NCBI GenBank assembly: GCA_964555565.1
Contig: CAZKTF010000146.1
Span: 1 to 9,074, forward strand
Source: CAZKTF01 sp964555565
GTDB taxonomy: Bacteria > Planctomycetota > JAJSAM01 > JAKLKS01
Direction of reading: 5' to 3'
Length of the DNA: 9,074 nucleotides
A program made the position numbers and the translations under genes. Below the pieces are notes generated by a model that ran no database searches, had not been told where the DNA came from, and saw only the letters and a list, made by a program, of their open reading frames with translations. Positions 4,610-9,074 of this stretch are shown piece by piece. How positions within the stretch are numbered: the stretch's first letter is position 1; each line of letters begins with the position of its first letter.

Positions 4610-6013
4610 ATGGCTCCCCCCATGCGCGCGACCGTCCTCCTCGCCGCGGTCCTCCTCCTCTCCCCCCCGGCCGCCCGCGCGGGCGACGACCCCGCGCCCC
4701 CCGCACCCGCCGCCGCACCCGCCGGGAAGGCCCTCCTCTACCTGGGGCTCAACGACCGCGGGGCCGAGGAGTGGCTCCGGGTGAAGGACGGGGCGGTGGC
4801 GATCCGCGTCCCGGGGGGGCCCTACCGGCGCCGCGCCTACGAGGGGCGCGTGGCGACCGGGGAGCCGCAGCCCTTCGAGGTGCGGTCCTTCCTCGTGGAC
4901 AAGTTCGAGGTCACGAACGCCCGGTTCGCGCGGTTCCTGAACGAGTCGGGCGCGGACCCGGCACGGCTCCTCCGGCGCGAGGTCCCCGGCCTCGTCCGCG
5001 AGGACGAGCGCTGGGCTGCGGCGCCCGGTCTGGAGCAGCACCCGGTGACGGCGGCCACCGGCTTCGGCGCGGTGGAGTACGCGCGCTGGGCCGGGGCGCG
5101 GCTCCCCTCGCAGCCGGAGTGGGAGAAGGCCGCGGGCGGCCCCGAGGGGCGGCTCTACCCCTGGGGGGACGCGAAGCCCGACGCGACGCTCGCCAACTTC
5201 GGGCGGCCGGCGCCGCGGGGGACCGAGCCCGTGGGCTCCCACCCGCTCGGCGCCTCGCCCTGCGGCTGCATGGACATGGCGGGGAACGTCTACGACCGCG
5301 TGGAGACCGTCGTCGGGGGGCGCGACAGCGGCGAGCGCATCCCGGTGACCCGGCCGGTCATGCTCAAGGGCGGCTCCTGGCTCTCCCCCCACCCGCTCAA
5401 CCTGCGCGTCCTCGACCTCTGCATGCAGCCCATGGAGGTGGCCGACCGCAGCGTGGGCTTCCGCTGCGCGACGGACGACCCGGAGCCCGACCGCCCGACC
5501 CGGGCCGCCGAGCCGCGGGAGGTCCTCAGGCTCGCCGGCGACTTCGACGCCGCGGTGAAGGAGGCGCGGGAGCGGCGGGTCCCGATCTTCCTTTCCCTCC
5601 TCCACGACACCTGCGGCCAGTGCGACCGGACGCGTGAACAGTGCTACCGCGACCCGCGGTTCATCGCCTACTGCAACGCGAACCTCCTGGTCGTCGTCGG
5701 CCACCAGCCCTGGGACGCGGACGACGACCCCCACCCGGCCCGCCCGGACGGGACCTGCCCGCTCTACCCGGGCCTCACCTGCCGGCAGCACGAGCGGCTC
5801 TACCCGCGCGGGCTCGAGGTCGTCGGCCGGTTCATGACCTCGCCCGGGAACTTCGTCCTGCACCCGGACCGCTGCCGGAAGGGGGCCGGGAAGGACGCCG
5901 TGCTCGTCCCGGAGCGCGACCTCCCGAAGTGGGGGGACGCCGTGGACGCCTACCTCGCGGCCTTCGAGCGGGCCCGGAGCGCGATGGCGGCGGAGGCCGG
6001 GGGACCGAAGTAG
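4610..6013 (+). CDS. Exported SUMF1 (formylglycine-generating-enzyme-like) / thioredoxin-like fusion protein
   Basis: This 467-residue protein has a signal peptide with likely cleavage after Ala24 (AARA-GD), then an Ala/Pro linker. Residues about 67-286 form a SUMF1/FGE-sulfatase domain: VPGGPYRR, VDKFEVTNARFARFLNE, ARLPSQPEWEKAAGG, LYPWGDAKPD, MDMAGNVYD (221-229), GGSW (254-257) and GFRCATD (Cys286). The paired active-site cysteines of true formylglycine-generating enzymes are not at their expected places after GGSW: only Cys271 lies nearby. Oxidase activity is therefore doubtful, and a binding or structural role is likelier. Residues about 300-460 form a thioredoxin-like domain with the CGQC motif (Cys335, Cys338) in LSLLHDTCGQCD and several further cysteines. 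ATG 4610 starts one base after the kinase stop, and ATG 4622 (residue 5) is an equally plausible start; neither has a clear ribosome binding site, which suggests translational coupling. It probably closes the two-component operon. Confidence 0.85.
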   Translation: MAPPMRATVLLAAVLLLSPPAARAGDDPAPPAPAAAPAGKALLYLGLNDRGAEEWLRVKDGAVAIRVPGGPYRRRAYEGRVATGEPQPFEVRSFLVDKFEVTNARFARFLNESGADPARLLRREVPGLVREDERWAAAPGLEQHPVTAATGFGAVEYARWAGARLPSQPEWEKAAGGPEGRLYPWGDAKPDATLANFGRPAPRGTEPVGSHPLGASPCGCMDMAGNVYDRVETVVGGRDSGERIPVTRPVMLKGGSWLSPHPLNLRVLDLCMQPMEVADRSVGFRCATDDPEPDRPTRAAEPREVLRLAGDFDAAVKEARERRVPIFLSLLHDTCGQCDRTREQCYRDPRFIAYCNANLLVVVGHQPWDADDDPHPARPDGTCPLYPGLTCRQHERLYPRGLEVVGRFMTSPGNFVLHPDRCRKGAGKDAVLVPERDLPKWGDAVDAYLAAFERARSAMAAEAGGPK

Positions 6014-6031
6014 GGCCTCCCCCTCCGCCGT

Positions 6032-6059
6032 GCGCCCGGGAGGATCACCTTCCGGGCGC
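6032..6059 (+). terminator. 12-bp hairpin, probable terminator or mRNA 3'-end structure
   Basis: Bases 6032-6043 pair with 6048-6059 through 12 bp (one G-T pair, no mismatch), around the loop ATCA. It lies 18 bases after the stop of the SUMF1/thioredoxin gene. No T run follows, so it is not a textbook intrinsic terminator, but its strength and position suit an operon end in GC-rich DNA. Confidence 0.55.
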
Positions 6060-6160
6060 GAGCACGCAAGACCATGATCCAGAATGACTTGGGACCACAT
6101 GGCCCGCTCCGTGGGGGCCGGGACGGTGGAAACTCCCCCCCGTCCCCTCCCCCATTGCCG

Positions 6161-6166
6161 TAGGAT
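6161..6166 (+). promoter_or_regulatory. Possible -10 element for the CNNM/CorC-type gene
   Basis: TAGGAT lies 33 bases before the ATG at 6200 in the only AT-containing stretch of this gap, and resembles -10 elements of high-GC bacteria. No good -35 is visible at the right distance. If used, transcription would start near 6173, giving a leader of about 27 bases made almost entirely of the hairpin at 6172-6195. Confidence 0.25.
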
Positions 6167-6171
6167 CGACG

Positions 6172-6195
6172 GGGACCCGGGTCCTCCCCGGGCCC
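6172..6195 (+). other. Hairpin directly before the CNNM/CorC-type start codon
   Basis: GGG-CCCGGG (6172-6174 and 6176-6181, with A6175 bulged) pairs with CCCGGGCCC (6187-6195) around the 5-base loop TCCTC. It ends 4 bases before the ATG at 6200 and takes the place where a Shine-Dalgarno site would be. It could limit translation initiation. Pairing is seen directly; a function is inferred. Confidence 0.35.
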
Positions 6196-6199
6196 AAGC

Positions 6200-7498
6200 A
6201 TGGGCATCCTCCTCCTCGACGCGTTCCTGGTCGTCCTCCTCTCGCACTGCTGCTCGCTCGCGGAGGCGGCGATCCTCAGCCTCCCCCTCGTGCGGGCCCG
6301 GGCGCTCGGGAAGCTCGGGGGCCCCGCCGCCCGCGCCGTCCTGCGCGTCAAGGAGCAGGTCGGGAACGCGGTCTCGGCGGTGGTCATCCTCAACACCCTG
6401 GTGAACATCTTCGGGACCTACTTCATCACCGACCTGACGCTCGGGATGGTGGAGGCAGGGCAGCTCCCGAAGGTCGCGGGGGTCCTCTCCCCGATCCTCC
6501 TCGGTACCGCGGTGGTGGTCCTGGGCGAGATCGTCCCGAAGACGCTGGGGGAGCGCTTCCACGTGGCGGTGTCGCTGGCCGCCGCCTACCCGGTCCTCAC
6601 GCTCATGCGGGTGCTCCACCCGCTGCTGTGGCTCAGCGAGAAGGCCCTCTCGGGGGTCCGCCCCTCCCACCAGCGGCACGAGCACGCGGAGGAGGAGATC
6701 TCCATCCTCGCCCAGGAGGCCCACGAGGCGGGGTCGCTCCAGTCCGCCGAGGCGCGGGTCATCGCGCGGGTGTTCCGCCTGAACGACATCACGTCCGAGG
6801 ACGTGATGAGTCCGCGGATCCGCTGCGTCATGCTCCCCGGGGACGCCACGCTGGAGGGCGCGCGGGCCGACCTCTCGAAGCACGCCTTCAGCCGCATCCC
6901 GCTGTTCGCCGGGACGCGGGACCAGATCACCGGGGTCCTCCGGCGGTCCGAGGCGCTGGTCGCCCTGGTGGACGGGCGGGGGCACCTGAAGCTCAAGGAC
7001 CTCGCGACCCGGGCGAAGTTCGTCCCGGCGACCATGCCCGCGGACCGGCTCCTGCTCGAGTTCCAGCGGGAGCGGGTCCAGATGGCCGTCGTGGTGGGCG
7101 AGTACGGCGAGACGGTGGGCCTCGTCACCCTCGAGGACATCATGGAGGAGCTGGTCGGGGAGATGCTGGACGAGAAGCAGGTGGATGAGCGCTCCATCAA
7201 GCGCGTCTCCCGCGAGGAGATCCTCGTCCACGGGCAGACCGAGGTCACCCGGATCAACCACTTCTTCAACACCGAACTCCCCGAGGACTCCCGCCCCACC
7301 ATCGCGGGGCTCCTGCTCGAGGAGCTGGGGCGCCTCCCGCGGCCCGGCGAGCGGATCCTGATGCACGGCGTGGCCATCGTGGTGGACGAGGCGAACGACC
7401 GCGCCATCGTGCGCGTCCGGATCCTCAAGTCCACGGGTCCCCCGGCTCCCGGCGCGCCCGTCCCGAGCCTCCCGCCCGGCGAGGGGGCGTTCGCGTAG
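6200..7498 (+). CDS. CNNM/CorC-family membrane protein (DUF21-CBS-CBS-CorC_HlyC), probable divalent cation transporter
   Basis: This 432-residue protein has the complete domain order of the hemolysin C/CorB/CNNM family. The N-terminal CNNM (DUF21) membrane domain has hydrophobic segments at about 4-26, 57-79, 92-112 and 121-145, a SLAEAAILS stretch in the first helix and the hallmark GEIVPKTLG (109-117). Two CBS domains follow: DVMSPR starts the first at 201, and the second (about 276-321) ends GLVTLEDIMEELVGE. The CorC_HlyC associated domain (about 332-412) contains INHFFNTELPE and the glycine-rich segment around GERILMHGVAIVVD. Characterised members move Mg2+ (often as Na+-coupled efflux), with ATP-Mg sensing by the CBS pair; specificity here is inferred. 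The ATG at 6200 has no Shine-Dalgarno site and is preceded by a hairpin. It is separated from the previous operon by 186 bases with a terminator-like hairpin, so it is probably its own unit. Confidence 0.93.
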   Translation: MGILLLDAFLVVLLSHCCSLAEAAILSLPLVRARALGKLGGPAARAVLRVKEQVGNAVSAVVILNTLVNIFGTYFITDLTLGMVEAGQLPKVAGVLSPILLGTAVVVLGEIVPKTLGERFHVAVSLAAAYPVLTLMRVLHPLLWLSEKALSGVRPSHQRHEHAEEEISILAQEAHEAGSLQSAEARVIARVFRLNDITSEDVMSPRIRCVMLPGDATLEGARADLSKHAFSRIPLFAGTRDQITGVLRRSEALVALVDGRGHLKLKDLATRAKFVPATMPADRLLLEFQRERVQMAVVVGEYGETVGLVTLEDIMEELVGEMLDEKQVDERSIKRVSREEILVHGQTEVTRINHFFNTELPEDSRPTIAGLLLEELGRLPRPGERILMHGVAIVVDEANDRAIVRVRILKSTGPPAPGAPVPSLPPGEGAFA

Positions 7499-7525
7499 AG
7501 GCGACACCGCCCTTACCCCTTTTCC

Positions 7526-7555
7526 TTGTCCCCCCCCTCGCGGCGCTCCTATCAT
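7526..7555 (+). promoter_or_regulatory. Sigma70-like promoter for the 2-oxoacid dehydrogenase genes
   Basis: TTGTCC (7526-7531) and TATCAT (7550-7555) are separated by 18 bases, close to the consensus -35 and -10. The start point would be near 7562, leaving a leader of about 75 bases before the ATG at 7637. The AT-containing hexamers stand out in otherwise GC-rich DNA. The spacer begins with the rest of a run of eight C (7530-7537). Confidence 0.5.
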
Positions 7556-7636
7556 CGGCTCCTCTCTCGGCGCGGCCGGGGGGGAGTACGGCCCGGGGCG
7601 GCGTCACGCGACCCGTCGGCATCCACGGAGAGACCC

Positions 7637-8767
7637 ATGGCGACGGCGGCGCCCTTCTCCATCCTCGACGCCCCCGTGAAGGCACGCGGCCGCCGCGACC
7701 CGCTCGGGGACCTGGGCCTCGGGGTCGAGGACCTTCGGAAGATGTTCGCCGCGATGGTCCGCACGCGCACGCTCGACGAGCGCGGGATGACCTGCCAGCG
7801 CCAGGGCCGCATCGGCTTCTACGTCCCCTCCTCGGGCGAGGAGGGGCACCAGGTCGGGGCCGCCTACGCCCTCCAACCCGACGACTGGCTCTTCCCCTCC
7901 TACCGCGTCCCCGGGGTCGCGCTGCTGCGCGGGGCGCCGCTGGCGAAGATGGTCGCCAACTGCTTCGGGAACGCCGAGGACAACGCCTTCGGCCGCCAGA
8001 TGCCCTGCCACTACTCGCTGCGCGAGGTGAACTTCCTCTCCATCTCCTCGCCCCTCGGCACCCAGGTCCCGCAGGCGGTCGGCGCGGCGCGCGCGATGCA
8101 GATCCGCGGAGACCGCCGGATCGCGGTGACCTGGTTCGGGGACGGGACGACGAGCGAGGGGGACTTCCACGTCGGGATGAACTTCGCCGGGGTCTGGAAG
8201 GTCCCCTGCGTCTTCATCTGCCAGAACAACGGCTGGGCGATCTCGGTCCCGCTGTCCCAGCAGACCGCGTCGGAGGGGATCGCCGTGAAGGCTGAGGCCT
8301 ACGGCTTCGAGGGGGTCCGGGTGGACGGCAACGACGTGCTCGCCGTCTACAAGGTCGTCCGCGACGCGGCCGCGAAGGCCCGCGCGGGCGGCGGCCCCAC
8401 GCTCGTGGAGGCGGTGACCTACCGCATGGGGCCCCACTCCTCCTCCGACGACCCGACGCGCTACCGCCCCGCCGCGGAGGTCGCGGAGTGGAAGCGGCGC
8501 GACCCCATCGAGCGGTTCCGCGGGTTCCTCCTCGAGGGGGGCCATGCCGACGAGGCCTGGATGAAGCAGGCGGAGGAGGCCGCGCGCGCGGAGATGGCGG
8601 AGGCCTTCCGCGTCGGGGAGAAGGCCCCGCCCCCCGGGCTCGGGTCGCTCTTCGACGACGTCTACGGGGAGATCACCCCGGCGCTCGAGAGGCAGCGGTC
8701 TCAACTCATGGCGATGGAGGGCGGGAAGTTCCGCGCCGACGAGTCCGGCGCGGCCTTCCCCCTGTAA
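7637..8767 (+). CDS. bkdA: Thiamine-diphosphate-dependent 2-oxoacid dehydrogenase E1 alpha subunit, branched-chain type
   Basis: This 376-residue protein has the normal E1 alpha length. With the beta subunit it decarboxylates a 2-oxoacid and transfers the acyl group to the lipoyl arm of E2. Features in order are LRKMFAAMVRTRTLDERG, SSGEEGHQVGAAYAL, DDWLFPSYR, the GRQMPCHYS segment, SSPLGTQVPQAVGAA and the ThDP/Mg motif from GDG (168-170) to CQNN. The loop GPHSSSDDPTRYR (from Gly265) matches the branched-chain E1 alpha loop that binds ThDP and, in mammals, carries the regulatory serine. VPSSGEE and the SSDDPTRYR loop favour branched-chain over pyruvate substrates, but substrate cannot be settled from one subunit. 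The start at ATG 7637 has GGAGAG (7627-7632) four bases upstream. An in-frame TTG at 7526 was rejected because it coincides with the promoter and adds a non-homologous extension. The beta gene follows after 15 bases. Confidence 0.93.
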   Translation: MATAAPFSILDAPVKARGRRDPLGDLGLGVEDLRKMFAAMVRTRTLDERGMTCQRQGRIGFYVPSSGEEGHQVGAAYALQPDDWLFPSYRVPGVALLRGAPLAKMVANCFGNAEDNAFGRQMPCHYSLREVNFLSISSPLGTQVPQAVGAARAMQIRGDRRIAVTWFGDGTTSEGDFHVGMNFAGVWKVPCVFICQNNGWAISVPLSQQTASEGIAVKAEAYGFEGVRVDGNDVLAVYKVVRDAAAKARAGGGPTLVEAVTYRMGPHSSSDDPTRYRPAAEVAEWKRRDPIERFRGFLLEGGHADEAWMKQAEEAARAEMAEAFRVGEKAPPPGLGSLFDDVYGEITPALERQRSQLMAMEGGKFRADESGAAFPL

Positions 8768-8782
8768 CGGAGCGGCACACCG

Positions 8783-9074
8783 ATGGCGACGATGACCGTC
8801 CTCCAGGCCGTCAACGACGCGCTCCACCAGGCCATGGGCGCGGACGACCGCGTCGTGGTCCTCGGCGAGGACATCGGCGAGCTGGGCGGGGTCTTCCGCG
8901 CGACGGACGGGCTGCTGAAGAAGCACGGCCCGATGCGGGTGATGAACACCCCGCTGGCCGAGGCGGGGATCATCGGGACCGCCATCGGGATGGCCCTCTA
9001 CGGGCTGCGCCCGGTGCCCGAGATCCAGTTCCTGGACTTCATCTACCCGGCCTTCGACCAGATCGTCTCCGAGG
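8783..9074 (+). CDS. bkdB: 2-oxoacid dehydrogenase E1 beta subunit, 5' part (runs off window)
   Basis: The frame opens at ATG 8783 and is uninterrupted to the window edge, giving 97 codons of a protein usually about 325 residues long. Visible family features are the opening TVLQAVNDALHQAM, VVLGEDIGELGGVFRAT, the segment NTPLAEAGIIGTAIGMALYG, whose glutamate contacts the thiamine ring in E1 beta subunits, and EIQFLDFIYPAFDQIVSE. It pairs with the preceding E1 alpha to form the alpha2beta2 E1 heterotetramer. It starts 15 bases after the alpha stop, with GGAG (8769-8772) as a somewhat distant ribosome binding site, so the two are co-transcribed. An ATG at 8792 (residue 4) is an alternative start. 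Whether the complex uses branched-chain 2-oxoacids or pyruvate depends on genes beyond the window. Confidence 0.93.
   Translation, partial: MATMTVLQAVNDALHQAMGADDRVVVLGEDIGELGGVFRATDGLLKKHGPMRVMNTPLAEAGIIGTAIGMALYGLRPVPEIQFLDFIYPAFDQIVSE

Noticed and set aside
2989..4623. A 544-codon minus-strand frame opposite the kinase
   Set aside because: It mirrors the histidine kinase gene, has no recognisable domain, and stays open only because stop codons are rare at this GC content.
4610..5480. Annotation of the SUMF1-domain protein as an active formylglycine-generating enzyme or ergothioneine synthase (EgtB)
   Set aside because: The catalytic cysteine pair of formylglycine-generating enzymes is not at the expected place, and the DinB-type N-terminal domain with the HX3HXE iron site of EgtB is absent.
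4286..7555. A 1089-codon open frame on the minus strand spanning several genes
   Set aside because: It runs antisense across the end of the kinase gene, the SUMF1/thioredoxin gene, the intergenic gap and the CNNM/CorC-type gene, all of which show clear family motifs on the plus strand. Its composition (Arg, Gly, Pro, Asp rich) is that of a shadow frame in very GC-rich DNA.
7499..7636. A terminator after the CNNM/CorC-type gene
   Set aside because: There is a pyrimidine-rich stretch with four T near 7520-7523, but only a 4-bp GGCG/CGCC stem precedes it, too weak to report as a terminator.

Overview
This is a very GC-rich bacterial window (G/C at nearly every third codon position). All genes lie on the + strand and are tightly packed. 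The sequence alone does not identify the organism. A CcsA-type cytochrome c assembly protein, Sec-exported proteins, a sulfatase-modifying-factor (SUMF1) fold protein and a two-subunit 2-oxoacid dehydrogenase E1 would fit a high-GC free-living bacterium of the Planctomycetota, Myxococcota or Acidobacteriota kind, but this is inference. I saw no tRNA, rRNA, CRISPR array, insertion sequence or phage gene.

Layout. (1) 1-497: the 3' end of a CcsA/ResC-like membrane protein. (2) 498-728: a gap holding what looks like the decayed C-terminus of a VOC/glyoxalase-fold protein, then a direct-repeat operator and a strong ribosome binding site. (3) 729-1502 and 1602-2408: two tandem, diverged paralogues of an exported protein of unknown function. 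Each is preceded by the same promoter-proximal architecture, a GTTCA direct repeat with 11-bp period. (4) 2456-4608: an OmpR-family response regulator and its membrane histidine kinase. They overlap by 4 bases, and the kinase probably starts at a CTG codon. (5) 4610-6013: an exported SUMF1-fold/thioredoxin-like fusion beginning one base after the kinase stop. A 12-bp hairpin follows at 6032-6059. (6) 6200-7498: a CNNM/CorC-type (DUF21-CBS-CorC_HlyC) membrane transporter protein. (7) 7637-9074: the E1 alpha gene and the start of the E1 beta gene of a branched-chain 2-oxoacid (or pyruvate) dehydrogenase, behind a good sigma70-like promoter; the beta gene runs off the window.

The part that most resembles an undescribed system is 652-6013. 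Here two paralogous secreted proteins carry matching PhoB/OmpR-style operators, the cognate-looking two-component system follows directly, and an exported SUMF1/thioredoxin fusion is apparently coupled to the kinase. The working model is that the regulator binds the 11-bp-period repeats and switches on the two exported proteins, perhaps also its own operon by read-through because no such repeat precedes the regulator. The exported proteins share two conserved cysteines, so the exported CGQC thioredoxin-like domain could act on envelope thiols in the same response. The gene order, repeats, overlaps and motifs are visible in the sequence; the regulatory link and the redox link are inferred. The flanking ccsA-like, CNNM and dehydrogenase genes look like ordinary housekeeping loci.
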